In this document: positions 27,452 through 37,101 of the stretch, piece by piece | How the letters are laid out: each line of letters opens with the position of its first letter | How positions within the stretch are numbered: position 1 is the first letter of the stretch | Source: BOG-1155 sp963717985 | Lineage (GTDB): Bacteria; Desulfobacterota; Syntrophorhabdia; Syntrophorhabdales; WCHB1-27 | DNA: 64,000 nucleotides | Direction of reading: 5' to 3' | NCBI GenBank assembly: GCA_963717985.1 | Contig: CAVQYC010000002.1 | Span: 558,001 to 622,000 of the forward strand | Notes under the pieces: generated by a model | Told to the model about the DNA's origin: nothing | The model's input: only the letters and a program-made list of their open reading frames with translations | Databases searched by the model: none | Translations under genes and position numbers: made by a program

Positions 27452-28753
27452 TTATTTGATCCCATACTTCTCTATTTTCCTTAAGAGGGCGCGGCGGCTG
27501 ATACCCAGCTTCGCTGCGGCCCGGCTCCGGTTGCCCCGGTATTCCTCAAGCACCGCCCCGATGTGTCTCCTCACGACCTCACCGAGAGAGCTTACCTCCC
27601 CGCCTGTCCGTTTTGTCTTAGGCGCCCTCAAATAGGGAGGTAAATGGCTCGGAGCGATAAAAGACTCGCCCGTCATGATCACCGCTTGGTTAATCACGTT
27701 CTCCAGCTCCCGCACGTTCCCCGGCCAATCATGGGAGAGCAAAATGTCCTGAGCAGGTCTTGAAATGCCGTGCACCGGTTTTTTCGTCTGCTCCCTGTAC
27801 CGCTTCAGCATGAAGCGGGACAAAAGAGGGATGTCGTCTTTCCTGTCCCTTAAAGGAGGGATGTGGATAACAAGCGGGGTAATCCTGTAGAAGAGGTCCT
27901 CCCTGAACCTATTGTTCTGGACCTCCTCTTTCAGGTCCTTGCTCGTGGCCGCGATTACTCTGCACCGCGACTTGGACACGCGATTACTCCCTACCGGGCG
28001 GAATTCCCCGTTTTGCAGGACCCGGAGGAGGTGCGGCTGGAACGACAGGGGGAGGTCACCTATCTCATCAAGAAAAAGGGCGCCTTCTTTGGCCGCTTCG
28101 AACAGCCCTACTTTGTCCTGAATCGCGCCGGTAAAAGAGCCTTTCTGATGGCCGAACAATTCCGATTCGATCAGGGTTTCAACGTAACCCGCGCAATTAG
28201 AAGTGACAAAAGGGTCTTCAGACCGGCTGCCTAGATTGTGAAGGGCGCGCGCCACCACCTCTTTTCCCGTTCCCGTCTCGCCGGTTATCGTGACAACCCG
28301 ATAATACGGGGCAATACGCCTTATGAAGGAAATGATATCGAGGATCTTCGGGTTCCTGCCGACGATGCCGGCAAACTCGTATTTCTGATCAAGCTGTTCT
28401 TCGAGCTGGGCCAAATCGCTGCGCATCTCGGCCATAGAGGTCAAATCGCGCACGATAGCGCCAAGTCTTTCCATGTCACCAGGGGTCTTGACACACGCAT
28501 ACGCCCCGTCCTTGACCGCCTCAACCCCTTCCTCATCATTCCCGCCGATGAGCACGACCTCCGCCCGGGGATCGGCCGACTTTATATCGGAAAGCATTTC
28601 TGCAACCTCAAAGTCTGCCAGAATAAGGTGATAATTCCCGCGAGATATCCGCGCTGTGAGCGAATCGGCACTTTCCGTCTTATCGACCTGGTGGCCTTCC
28701 AGTAGTGAAAGAAGGGCGGCCGGGGGATTCTTGAGTGTCATGAGGATCTTCAA
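27452..28753 (-). CDS. pilR: Sigma-54-dependent NtrC-type activator (PilR-like)
   Basis: A 433-aa activator with an N-terminal receiver-like domain (1-115), AAA+ domain (about 128-365) and C-terminal Fis-type helix-turn-helix (NRSRAAAKLGISRRALLRKI). Walker A is GETGTGKE and Walker B is ALFLDEIGDL; the sigma-54 contact loop reads GSFTGA instead of GAFTGA. The receiver lacks the N-terminal acidic pair, keeping only a central Asp (ILADFE) and Lys (VKTP), so phosphorylation control is doubtful. No sensor kinase is adjacent. Its likely target is the sigma-54 pilA promoter next door. Confidence 0.9.
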   Translation of the reverse strand: MKILMTLKNPPAALLSLLEGHQVDKTESADSLTARISRGNYHLILADFEVAEMLSDIKSADPRAEVVLIGGNDEEGVEAVKDGAYACVKTPGDMERLGAIVRDLTSMAEMRSDLAQLEEQLDQKYEFAGIVGRNPKILDIISFIRRIAPYYRVVTITGETGTGKEVVARALHNLGSRSEDPFVTSNCAGYVETLIESELFGHQKGSFTGAIQDKVGLFEAAKEGALFLDEIGDLPLSFQPHLLRVLQNGEFRPVGSNRVSKSRCRVIAATSKDLKEEVQNNRFREDLFYRITPLVIHIPPLRDRKDDIPLLSRFMLKRYREQTKKPVHGISRPAQDILLSHDWPGNVRELENVINQAVIMTGESFIAPSHLPPYLRAPKTKRTGGEVSSLGEVVRRHIGAVLEEYRGNRSRAAAKLGISRRALLRKIEKYGIK

Positions 28754-28999
28754 AATGTTAGATTACCTGCCGGTCATTATTTTAGCAGACAAAATCTTTT
28801 AATCAATGACAAAAACATATGGTCTTCCTCAGAACTGTAAAAGAGCGGGAAAAAGGATCGGTGACGTGTATATGGTGGAGTACATCGATCGCGGCGGAAG
28901 GCGGCGTCCCACAGTGGGCGCATCTTGCCTTTTCGCTTTCTGAATGGGGTTATATTCGCTTGACAACGGCCGATTGATCAGATAAGCTATCCCCTATAC
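28754..28999. other. Intergenic region upstream of tRNA
   Basis: Holds the tRNA promoter (28960-28988). Apart from that, I see no gene, repeat or clear hairpin here. Confidence 0.4.
28960..28988 (+). promoter_or_regulatory. Promoter of the tRNA gene
   Basis: TTGACA (28960-28965), 17-bp spacer, TAAGCT (28983-28988); the tRNA starts 12 bp after the -10 box. Confidence 0.6.
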
Positions 29000-29072
29000 G
29001 GGCCCATAGCTCAGTTGGTAGAGCCACCGGCTCATAACCGGTAGGCCCCTGGTTCGAGGCCAGGTGGGCCCA
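29000..29072 (+). tRNA. tRNA with CAU anticodon (elongator Met or Ile2)
   Basis: A 73-nt cloverleaf: acceptor GGGCCCA pairing with TGGGCCC, discriminator A, anticodon stem ACCGG/CCGGT with loop CTCATAA (CAU at 29033-29035) and a perfect T stem CCTGG/CCAGG around TTCGAGG. The paired first base rules out initiator tRNA. Whether it is elongator Met or lysidine-modified Ile2 cannot be settled by eye. CCA is not encoded. Confidence 0.95.
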
Positions 29073-29179
29073 AAATCAGAGAATCGGGAATGGTAAGGAA
29101 ATCATTTATATTCATATCAGAATAAAACCTAAGGGGTGAGCAGAAATGCCACCCCTTTTGAATTTTAGGAGGGAACACA

Positions 29180-29890
29180 TTGAATGAAGACCTATTAACC
29201 CTCTGCCAAGTCCAAAAAATAGACACGGAAATAATCGGCAACGAGAAAAAGAGGGCCCTCGCACCCCAAAGAATCGAAGAGATGGAAAGAGAGGTCGCTC
29301 AGACAAAGGAAAGACTGGCAAGAGAGAAGGAAGTCATCGAAGAATTGGAGAAGGAAAGAAGGAAGAAAGAACAGGAACTGGAAGGGGAGAAAGCGCAGAT
29401 CAAAAAGGTGGAAGCAAAGCTCCACGAAGTAAAAACCAACAAAGAGTATCAGGCGATCCTGAAAGAGACAGAAACAGCGCGGGCAGAGAACGACAAGACC
29501 GAGGAAGATGTAATTCTTCTCATGGAAAAGACCGAGGAATTGAAAAAGGATTATCAGTCCGCACTGAAAGAACTCACCAAAAGAGAAAAAGAGGTGCAAG
29601 AAGAAGTCAAGGAACTGGAAAGAGAGATCAAGACAGTCGATAGCATGGTCGCAAAGCTCAAGCAGGAGAGGGAAAGACTGCTGACTGACGTAAACCGGGA
29701 CCTCAAGGCGCGCTATAATGTCCTTATAGAGAAAAGGGGCGGCCTTGCCGTTGTGAATGCCAGGAACGGGATATGTCTAGGGTGCTTCATGAATATCCCG
29801 CCTCAGCTTTTTATCGAGGTGATGAAGAACAGCGAGGCTCTTACCTGCCCGAGTTGCAACAGGATCCTTTGTTACGAAGAAGAAGCATGA
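29180..29890 (+). CDS. Coiled-coil C4 zinc-ribbon protein (COG1579-like)
   Basis: A 236-aa protein with a long, highly charged coiled coil (about residues 25-175) and a C-terminal four-cysteine zinc ribbon (CLGCFMNIPP and CPSCNRILCYEEE). Homologues occur widely in bacteria beside nucleic-acid genes, but their function is unknown; nucleic-acid binding is a reasonable guess. Translation starts at TTG 29180 with AGGAGGG 7 nt upstream. Its stop overlaps the RNase HI start as ATGA. Confidence 0.88.
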   Translation: MNEDLLTLCQVQKIDTEIIGNEKKRALAPQRIEEMEREVAQTKERLAREKEVIEELEKERRKKEQELEGEKAQIKKVEAKLHEVKTNKEYQAILKETETARAENDKTEEDVILLMEKTEELKKDYQSALKELTKREKEVQEEVKELEREIKTVDSMVAKLKQERERLLTDVNRDLKARYNVLIEKRGGLAVVNARNGICLGCFMNIPPQLFIEVMKNSEALTCPSCNRILCYEEEA

Positions 29891-30282
29891 AAGAATGGCA
29901 TATCTACATCGATGGGGCATCCCTCGGCAACCCCGGCCTTGCGGGGGCCGGTATGATAGCCTTTGATGAGGACGGACAGGAGATTTGGAGGGACGGCATT
30001 CATCTGGGGCTGATGACCAACAATATGGCGGAATACGAGGCCCTGGTACGGGCGCTCAAGAAGGTCGGAGACCCGGCCGGGCTGCCGGTCAATGTGTATA
30101 CCGACTCCCAACTCGTTGCATATCAAGTCCTTGGAAAATACCGCATCAAAAACGAAGGGCTGAAGCCCTACCTTGAAGAAGCGCGCCGCTTGATGAGCGG
30201 CTTTGCGCAGGTGAAGATAAAATATATACCCAGAGAAGGAAACAAGCTTGCAGATAAGCTTGCGAAAAATGCGGCAGCAAAA

Positions 30283-30291
<9 letters not shown>
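29887..30291 (+). CDS. rnhA: Ribonuclease HI
   Basis: A 134-aa RNase H-fold protein that cuts the RNA strand of RNA-DNA hybrids. The catalytic pattern is IYIDGAS (Asp), MAEYEAL (Glu), VYTDSQL (Asp) and a late KLADKLA Asp. It fits the short archaeal/plant-like RNase HI class lacking the basic protrusion. Its start overlaps the zinc-ribbon gene, and its last codons overlap the first stem of the RNase P RNA. Confidence 0.9.
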
Positions 30292-30647
<356 letters not shown>

Positions 30648-30856
30648 TCCTTTCCTTATGCGTCGACGCTTCATACCAAGTCGCTTATCTGAGCCCCACC
30701 TTTGTTGGCTTCCTCGTCGCTCTCCCTGACGTATAACGGCGAAGAAACTTGCTTTTCTGAGCTTGTGTTCTTTTTTACAATCATCCTTGCCATAGACTAA
30801 CTTCTTATGTTATAAAATTCACAAATAAATTTATAAGGGGGGTGGAGGAAAACGCG

Positions 30857-31309
30857 ATGAGTAATTTCTTGGACAAGCTCCTTATCAGGGTCATGGAGAA
30901 GCAGGATCTGGATTTCATCGTCAATATCGACACGAAGGTGCTCGGGGAGACCCGCCGGGACTATTGGGTGACGAAGATCGTAAAACAGGCGGAGTCGAGG
31001 CCCCACGATGCCTCCCTCGTCTCTGAGATAGATGGAAAGGTGATAGGTTTCATTCTGGGAGAAGTAAGCGGTTGGGAATTCAAGGTCCCAAACAATATCG
31101 GTTGGATCGATACTATAGGTATAGACCCCGATTATCAGAACAGGGGGATTGCAAAAGAACTCGCGAGCACGTGCGTGCAGAACTTAAAAAAATACGGCGT
31201 CGACACCATCTACACGCTTGTCAACTGGAACGACTGGGATCTCCTGCAATTCTTTCACGCCATGGGATTTTCGCGGGGGGATATGATCAACCTCGTTTTG
31301 AGGGTTTAG
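30857..31309 (+). CDS. GNAT-family N-acetyltransferase
   Basis: A 150-aa acetyl-CoA-dependent transferase. The core includes VIGFILGEV, the strand IDTIGIDPDYQNRGIAKEL with the acetyl-CoA pyrophosphate loop, and the terminal LLQFFHAMGFSRGD. Arrangement is RimI-like, but the acceptor is unknown. I chose the ATG at 30857 with GGAGG upstream. Its last 23 bp overlap the opposite-strand transglycosylase gene. Confidence 0.88.
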   Translation: MSNFLDKLLIRVMEKQDLDFIVNIDTKVLGETRRDYWVTKIVKQAESRPHDASLVSEIDGKVIGFILGEVSGWEFKVPNNIGWIDTIGIDPDYQNRGIAKELASTCVQNLKKYGVDTIYTLVNWNDWDLLQFFHAMGFSRGDMINLVLRV

Positions 31310-33260
31310 CCTTCGCCCTGGATGCCGTGAGTTTGGCGCCTGCCGACGCCTTACGTTTCCCGGCATGCTTCATTACTTTGAAAGTCCGGTCTTCCAGGCT
31401 GTGCTTGCCGGCGACAGATGCGGTCCCGCGCCTTTTTTCCACGTGGTAGACCGCAGTTTGAACAGGTTCCTCTTTCTCGGCCACGTGGCTCGTCAGTTGC
31501 AGCCGCATGTGCGGGCGTGCCTGGTTCTTTTTCGGTTTATCGAGTTCTTTTAACGCCGCCAGGCTGATCGCGTGCCGTCCGGAGATCCCGGCCAGGTTCT
31601 CCCCTTTTTTCACCATGGGGGAATCCCCGCTTGGTTCCGCCTTAGAGGCGATCTTCACGCTCTCAGGCCCGAACACGTCCGGCGATTCCCTGTCTGCAGC
31701 CGCCACGCTTACTTCAGGCCCTGTCTCCTGCGCGACTTCCGTCGCTTCCGCCCGGCCGTAAAACTTTGGAATGTAAATGACCATGCCGGGTTGTGCCTTC
31801 AATTCCTGGTCACAGGCATTGACGAGCCGAAGATCATTATAGTCTACCCTATACTTTTTCATGACCACAGCGAGGCTATCCCGCTTCTTCAGGGTGTACG
31901 TCGTTACCTCCCGCACCTTCTTTTCCGTTTCCAGTGCTATCTTCAACCCTTTCCGGAATTTATCTCTTGCGATCCATTCGGGAAGCTTGATCGCGTAGTC
32001 ATCCACATCCGGCGGGATGATACCCGTCAGGACCTCCGGGTTGAGCGCCCTTACGGTCATCACGTCCGTCGATGCAGCCTTTGCAACGACCGCAAGCGGC
32101 GTCCCGCCCGGCACTTTCTCGTTCACGAACCTGATCGGTTGATCGTAGTCTATGCCGGTGAAACCGAATTTCTCCGGGTCTTTAGCGATAATCGCAGCAG
32201 CGAGGAGCCTCGGGATATACTCCCTGGTCTCCCTCGGCAGCGTATTATACTTCATAAGCTCCCAGAAATCGCTCGTTTCGTGCTTCTCTATGGACCTCTC
32301 AATCCTCTTCTCGCCGGCGTTATAAGCCGCAGCCGCAAGGTACCAGGACCCAAACTGGCTGAAGAGGTCCTTCAGGTAGAGGGCGGCCGCCACTGTCGAT
32401 TTCTCCGGGTCTCTTCTTTCGTCCACCCAGTGGTTGACCCGAAGGCCGTATCTGCCGCCTGTCTCGTAGATGAACTGCCATGGTCCGCAGGCTTTCATGG
32501 AAGAATAAGCCCTGGGATTGAAGCCGCTTTCGATCATGGCCACATAGATAAGGTCTTCAGGCAGTCCATGGGCGCGCAAGATCTCCTTGATCATCGGGAC
32601 ATAACGCTTCGACCGCCGCAGCCAGTTGGCGAATATTTTCCTTTTGTCCGTAGTGAAATACCTGACAAAGTAGTGGACCGCATCGTTAAAGACGATCGGT
32701 ATATCGAACTGCTTCAGATAATCCGCTGTCAGCAAAGAGGCGATGTTGTCGTCATCGCCGTCGGGCAGTCTGAAAAGGAGGGACATATCCTCTCCCGGAC
32801 CCCCGGCATCCAGTTCGCTTTGGACCTTTTTCTCCGCACCTTCGTCCGAGCTCTTTCCGTATACCTTCTTTTGGAATCTCTTCTTCAGCTCGTTCTTTCG
32901 CGCCTCACCTTTCTTAGGCCCCGGCATCGACCCGTTACCTTCCGGCGGCACGATCTGCGACGCGCGCTCCCCGGAAGCTGCAAGGACCGGCCCGGAAGAA
33001 TAAACCACGATCGGGCGGGAGGATGTGCCCCCGCTCCCACACCCGGCGAGCAAGAAACAGGCGAGGATGGCGGCACAAAACACCAGCCCCGCCACGAATG
33101 GGGCGTGTTGCAGCGTCTTGCCGTCCGCCGATGAAGAAAGGGACCGCTGCTTAGCTGCGGTATGCCGTGTGCACCCGGCAGCCCTTCGTGCGCGACGCGA
33201 CACGCAATGCCTCCGGTGGGAGCGCAGAACACCAGCACTATAGAGCCAATAAAGCGCCAT
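31287..33260 (-). CDS. MltD-like lytic transglycosylase with LysM domains
   Basis: A periplasmic or outer-membrane-attached murein transglycosylase. A lipobox-like segment (ACFLLAGC, about residue 74) is followed by a low-complexity region, the SLT catalytic domain (MIESGFNPRAYSSMKACGPWQFI, with catalytic Glu, in pieces; AAAYNAGEKRIERSI), and LysM repeats toward the C-terminus (VTTYTLKKRDSLAVVMKKY; VKKGENLAGI). The signal sequence starts unusually late, so the true start may be internal, but no better ribosome site is visible. Confidence 0.85.
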   Translation of the reverse strand: MALYWLYSAGVLRSHRRHCVSRRARRAAGCTRHTAAKQRSLSSSADGKTLQHAPFVAGLVFCAAILACFLLAGCGSGGTSSRPIVVYSSGPVLAASGERASQIVPPEGNGSMPGPKKGEARKNELKKRFQKKVYGKSSDEGAEKKVQSELDAGGPGEDMSLLFRLPDGDDDNIASLLTADYLKQFDIPIVFNDAVHYFVRYFTTDKRKIFANWLRRSKRYVPMIKEILRAHGLPEDLIYVAMIESGFNPRAYSSMKACGPWQFIYETGGRYGLRVNHWVDERRDPEKSTVAAALYLKDLFSQFGSWYLAAAAYNAGEKRIERSIEKHETSDFWELMKYNTLPRETREYIPRLLAAAIIAKDPEKFGFTGIDYDQPIRFVNEKVPGGTPLAVVAKAASTDVMTVRALNPEVLTGIIPPDVDDYAIKLPEWIARDKFRKGLKIALETEKKVREVTTYTLKKRDSLAVVMKKYRVDYNDLRLVNACDQELKAQPGMVIYIPKFYGRAEATEVAQETGPEVSVAAADRESPDVFGPESVKIASKAEPSGDSPMVKKGENLAGISGRHAISLAALKELDKPKKNQARPHMRLQLTSHVAEKEEPVQTAVYHVEKRRGTASVAGKHSLEDRTFKVMKHAGKRKASAGAKLTASRAKAKPSKRG

Positions 33261-33351
33261 TCACAGGCAATCCTTTCTGATCATAAGTGGGAAACCTGCT
33301 TCTGTCAACAAAAAAATGGGGTTCGATCCTTGACTCAGATAAAAAATGGCG

Positions 33352-34278
33352 TCAGGTGAACAGTTTTCCAGAAAGTTGCCGATAACCCTTGGCAAAGTCG
33401 GAGGCCGCCATTCTCTTCCTGTTCTCCATCTGTATCTCCTGGAGGATGAGAGAGCCAACTCCTGCAGAAACTTCTATTCCCGCAGGAGTTGAGGCGAGAA
33501 TAGTGCCGGGTTCGGGCTTTTGGGGTGATATGGCCTGGGACGGTTTGACTTTAAATACCTTTATCGTTTTGCCGTCAAGGGACGTATATGCGGTCGGCCA
33601 AAGCACGAGCGCCCTCACCTGCCTTATTATCTCGATCGCGCTCAGGCTCCAGTCTATGCGTCCCATCTCTTTTGTGATCATCGGTGTATAGGTTGCCTCC
33701 CCGTCGTCCTGGGGCGTGCCATACCCAATCCCTTTGACCTTTGCTTCCTCGACCACGGGCGGAAGGATTTCGGAAACCCTCGATGCAAGACGGGTTGAAA
33801 GGGCGGCCGCATCCTCCTCAGCCGCGAGAGGCGCCTTCTCCTGATAGAGGATATCGCCCGCGTCCATCCGCTCGTTCATCCTGATGACCGTTATGCCCGT
33901 CCCCTCTTCCCCATTCCAGATGGCCCATTGCATTGGCGACGGGCCGCGATATTTCGGAAGGAGTGAAGGGTGCACGTTGATGGCGCCCAAGACGGGCAGA
34001 TCGAGAAACCATTGTGGAATGATGAGGCCGAAAGAGACCACGACGAGGAGATCGGGTTTGAGTTCACCCACGCTCGTTGCCTCCTCATCTTTGAACGACC
34101 CTATCTCCCTGACCGGAAGACCGAGAGAGAGGGCTGTCTGCTTTACCTCGTTGTCTTCGAGCAGATATCCCCTGCCCTTCGGCCTTGTTTTCTTCGTTAC
34201 CACACAGGATATGGATGAGTGAAGCGCAAGCAGAGCGGGAACCGAGAAGCTCGAAGAGCCGAAAAAAAGGAGATTCAT
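33352..34278 (-). CDS. fmt: Methionyl-tRNA formyltransferase
   Basis: A 308-aa enzyme formylating initiator Met-tRNA. The formyl-transfer domain has the HPSLLPKYRGPSPMQWAI signature (Asn-His-Asp site with NVHPS and DAGDIL) and an OB-like C-terminal domain (GKTIKVFKVKPS). Its start overlaps the def stop by 4 bp, giving the common def-fmt pair. Confidence 0.96.
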   Translation of the reverse strand: MNLLFFGSSSFSVPALLALHSSISCVVTKKTRPKGRGYLLEDNEVKQTALSLGLPVREIGSFKDEEATSVGELKPDLLVVVSFGLIIPQWFLDLPVLGAINVHPSLLPKYRGPSPMQWAIWNGEEGTGITVIRMNERMDAGDILYQEKAPLAAEEDAAALSTRLASRVSEILPPVVEEAKVKGIGYGTPQDDGEATYTPMITKEMGRIDWSLSAIEIIRQVRALVLWPTAYTSLDGKTIKVFKVKPSQAISPQKPEPGTILASTPAGIEVSAGVGSLILQEIQMENRKRMAASDFAKGYRQLSGKLFT

Positions 34279-34769
34279 TTCTTCTCTTTCTTGTATTCCC
34301 GTTTAAAAAGCAGTTTCTTGACAGGGCTCAGGTGGTCGATAAAGAGAATGCCGTTGAGATGGTCCACCTCGTGCTGTACCGCACGGGCAAGCATGCCGTT
34401 GCACTCGACCGTGAATTCCTTGTCATCCAGACCCTTGCCCTTGACAACAGCCTTTTTTGCCCTCTTCACCGTCTCGTAAAAGTCAGGGATGCTCAGGCAC
34501 CCCTCTTCGCCCACTTCCTCCCCTTCCAGCTGTACAATCCGGGGATTGATAAAAACGAGTGGACTGCTTTCCTTTTCCGAACCTGTTTCAAGGGAAATGA
34601 TGCGAAGGGATATACCGATCTGGTTTGCGGCCAACCCCAGTCCGTGGGCCGCGGCCATGGTCTCCACCATGTCGTCGCACAGGCGGCGTATCTCTTCCGT
34701 CATTGCATTCACTTCGGGGGCAACGCGCCTCAGCACCCGGTCGGGGTGCGTTCTTATCAGATGGATCAC
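34275..34769 (-). CDS. def: Peptide deformylase
   Basis: A 164-aa metallo-deformylase removing formyl groups from nascent proteins. The three family motifs are clear: GLGLAANQIG, EEGCLSIP (Cys metal ligand) and QHEVDHLNG (two His ligands and catalytic Glu). It is coupled to fmt. Confidence 0.97.
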   Translation of the reverse strand: MIHLIRTHPDRVLRRVAPEVNAMTEEIRRLCDDMVETMAAAHGLGLAANQIGISLRIISLETGSEKESSPLVFINPRIVQLEGEEVGEEGCLSIPDFYETVKRAKKAVVKGKGLDDKEFTVECNGMLARAVQHEVDHLNGILFIDHLSPVKKLLFKREYKKEKK

Positions 34770-34931
34770 GCAAGTATTTTAAAATCATACGGACCGATAG
34801 TCAATACGGTAATGGCTATCCTTTGCGGCCGTGCGCTGTATAGAATCATCCGAAGGGGCACTTCGCCATCCGAGAAACGCGACTCCGCCATCGGTGAAGC
34901 TCGCCCTATTTTTCTTGGGAATGTTTTTTAC

Positions 34932-36288
34932 TGTTATTGCAACATAAAAATGTCACCCTTTTTGCAACGTGAATATGTCACCCCCCCTTGGCCCTTTTCA
35001 TAGAGACGCTCTCGCTTCGCTCGCCGGCCCTGGGCGCATGTAGGACCCCGGCCGGACGCGTCCTTCGATAGGCTTGCAGGGAACCTCTCCCGCCGTATGA
35101 TGAAAGACATGCCAGCTTCCGTCGAGCCAATGATTCGCCGTAACGGAAGCCTTGGCAAAGCTCAGCCTCGTCTTTGTCGGGAACAGTTGGATCGCCTGTC
35201 CGTCGACCGAGATCGTGTTGTCGTAATTGACCTTTGCCTCATATCGCTTACAAAGGATGTTCCGCATGTCCGCGTCTTGAGGAAGCGGTCTCCATGCAGG
35301 CTTCGGGTCTTCCGGGGCAACGCCGAAGAGCCGAGCGTACTTGGGGATGAAGGTTTCGTTCAGATACTTCGTCGCCCCTTCGCGGTCGGCGATATTCTTA
35401 AGCCGAAGCTCAGCGACAAGCCTGTCCTGGAAGGTCCTGTTGATCCTCTCGCCTCTTCCTCTGGCTTGAGCAGAATGGGCAAAGATGAGCCGTATCCCCA
35501 GCTCGCTCATGGCTCTCTGGAACTGGGTAGGCTCGACAGAATCGCTCTTATGCCGGGTGGTTTTAAACTGGGAGGCCCGATCGAGATAGAAGACCGAGGG
35601 CCGGCCGAAACGGGCAAAGACCTCTTTGCATACGCCAAAACAGCCCTCCAGGTCTTCTTCCTTTCGAAACAGCCCATAAAGAGGCTTCCCCGTCGAGTCG
35701 TCCGTAGACAGAAGGAGCGTTGTCTTTTCCTCCCCGAACCACGCATGGGGAGAGCCGTCCAAAAAGAGCATATGGCCTTCCTTCTCCGATCGTTTTCTTC
35801 TCTTCCTATGTCTGCGCTGCTTCCGGACCTTTCCTCCGAACCCTTCAGGACGAAGCCATTGCCGCAAGGTCTCGCGGTTGATCTTTATCCCTTCCTGCTC
35901 TTCCAGCATCTCCGAGAGGTGGGAGAAGTTGAAGTCGAAATACTTCTCATTGGCGAGCTTCATCGCCCGCTCTTTCATCCCGGCAGGGAAAGCTCTGCAG
36001 GAAGGGCGCCCGCTGTTGCCGTGCTTAATTCCGGAAGGTCCTTCCTTCTTCACTTTAGCCTTGATCCTCTTTAGCTGGCGGAGGGAGACGCCTAACGCCG
36101 CCGCAGCCTCTCCGTTCATCATCCTGCCGTCCAATGCCGCCGCTACCACGCCGTACCGCCTTACCTCTTCCGTCATGAACGTCACTCCTTTTCTCACCGG
36201 AGCACCTCCCCTCGGTGCCCCTTGTTATCGGCGGGGGTGACATTTTCATATTGCAGCTAAGGGGTGACATAATTATATTGCAGCAACA
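34932..36288 (-). mobile_element. IS1202-like (ISNCY) insertion sequence, copy 3
   Basis: Third copy of the 1357-bp element. A perfect 16-bp target duplication TGGGAATGTTTTTTAC lies at 34916-34931 and 36289-36304. The right duplication is followed directly by the TTGACA box of the next TetR gene's promoter. The insertion lies between def and the TetR gene and interrupts no coding region. Confidence 0.92.
34998..36176 (-). CDS. DDE transposase of IS copy 3
   Basis: Protein identical to the transposases of copies 1 and 2, intact, with start ATG at 36176 (alternative GTG at 36197). The DDE residues Asp140, Asp199 and Glu243 are retained. Confidence 0.93.
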   Translation of the reverse strand: MTEEVRRYGVVAAALDGRMMNGEAAAALGVSLRQLKRIKAKVKKEGPSGIKHGNSGRPSCRAFPAGMKERAMKLANEKYFDFNFSHLSEMLEEQEGIKINRETLRQWLRPEGFGGKVRKQRRHRKRRKRSEKEGHMLFLDGSPHAWFGEEKTTLLLSTDDSTGKPLYGLFRKEEDLEGCFGVCKEVFARFGRPSVFYLDRASQFKTTRHKSDSVEPTQFQRAMSELGIRLIFAHSAQARGRGERINRTFQDRLVAELRLKNIADREGATKYLNETFIPKYARLFGVAPEDPKPAWRPLPQDADMRNILCKRYEAKVNYDNTISVDGQAIQLFPTKTRLSFAKASVTANHWLDGSWHVFHHTAGEVPCKPIEGRVRPGSYMRPGPASEARASL

Positions 36289-36304
36289 TGGGAATGTTTT
36301 TTAC

Positions 36305-36333
36305 TTGACATGATGAGACGACCGGTCTACTAT
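36305..36333 (+). promoter_or_regulatory. Promoter and operator of the TetR gene at 36378
   Basis: TTGACA (36305-36310), 17-bp spacer and TACTAT (36328-36333). The spacer ends with the palindrome GACCGGTC (36320-36327), which also occurs, extended, upstream of the downstream gene at 37012-37023. The -35 box abuts the IS copy 3 duplication. Confidence 0.7.
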
Positions 36334-36377
36334 TTAAGAATTGTCCGACTGAACGGCAGCACTTAAACGGATGTCAT

Positions 36378-36959
36378 ATGCGGGATAACACCAAGAGCAG
36401 ACTCATCGAGATTGGCGCTGAGATCATACATTTAAAGGGGTTCAACAACACCGGCATCAAGGAAATACTCCAAGCCGCGGGCGTGCCAAAGGGTTCGTTC
36501 TACAACTACTTCGAGAGCAAGGAAGATTTCGGACTACAGGTCATTGACTACTTTGTGGATTACATGGCCCTCGTGGCTGGAGGAGTGCTGGGCGATCACT
36601 CGGTTTCGCCGTTGGAAAGGATCAGGAAATTGCTGACCGGATTCATAGAACTCTTCAGGGCAAAGGGCTACGGGTACGGCTGCCCGATCGGCAACCTGTC
36701 ACAGGAAATGGGTGACTTAAGTCCCGCCTTTCGGGAGAAGCTGAAGTACGCACTCGATTCGCTGGCGAAGACCTATGCCGATGCGCTCGCGCTCGCGCAA
36801 GAAGCGGGAGAAATCCCCCGGGACCTAGATATCCATGACACGGCCCGCTTTATCGTTTCAAGTTGGCACGGAGCACTTATTCACATGAAAGCAATAAAGG
36901 GTCCGGAACCGCTTGAGAATCACATCAGATTCATATTTGATCATGTATTGAGACAGTGA
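36378..36959 (+). CDS. TetR-family regulator
   Basis: A 193-aa TetR protein: HTH domain KSRLIEIGAEIIHLKGFNNTGIKEILQAAGVPKGSFYNYFESKEDFG (shown in part as evidence of the family) and a C-terminal ligand domain with YGCPIGNLSQE, typical of the AcuR/TetR_C-type subgroup that senses small electrophilic or organic compounds. It is followed by a flavin-binding-fold protein whose promoter bears the same palindrome, suggesting one regulon. Confidence 0.88.
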   Translation: MRDNTKSRLIEIGAEIIHLKGFNNTGIKEILQAAGVPKGSFYNYFESKEDFGLQVIDYFVDYMALVAGGVLGDHSVSPLERIRKLLTGFIELFRAKGYGYGCPIGNLSQEMGDLSPAFREKLKYALDSLAKTYADALALAQEAGEIPRDLDIHDTARFIVSSWHGALIHMKAIKGPEPLENHIRFIFDHVLRQ

Positions 36960-36996
36960 AAAAAGCACGTGAAGGAGGTGACACATATGCGCAATG

Positions 36997-37025
36997 TTGA
37001 CGGTCAAGTAGTAGACCGGTCTATT
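36997..37025 (+). promoter_or_regulatory. Promoter/operator of the flavin-fold gene, with a leader mini-frame
   Basis: TTGACG (36997-37002), 17 bp, TCTATT (37020-37025), overlapped by the perfect palindrome TAGACCGGTCTA (37012-37023). A 16-codon frame (ATG 36987, stop 37035-37037) with an excellent AAGGAGGTG site spans the same stretch, so either this is a promoter or a translated leader peptide; both may hold for different transcripts. Confidence 0.5.
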
Positions 37026-37101
37026 GGGCGGCGATGACCGGCGGCCATTGGAGAAATTGTTCGAAGTCACTGCGACACCATAACAAACAAGGAGGAGACA
37101 A

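Noticed and set aside
26785..27459. A 224-codon frame on the plus strand over pilA
   Set aside because: Antisense to pilA and its sigma-54 promoter; no coding signal.
30650..30840. Possible extra small RNA after rnpB
   Set aside because: Sequence is A+T-rich and likely the rnpB 3' tail and GNAT promoter; no conserved RNA features seen.
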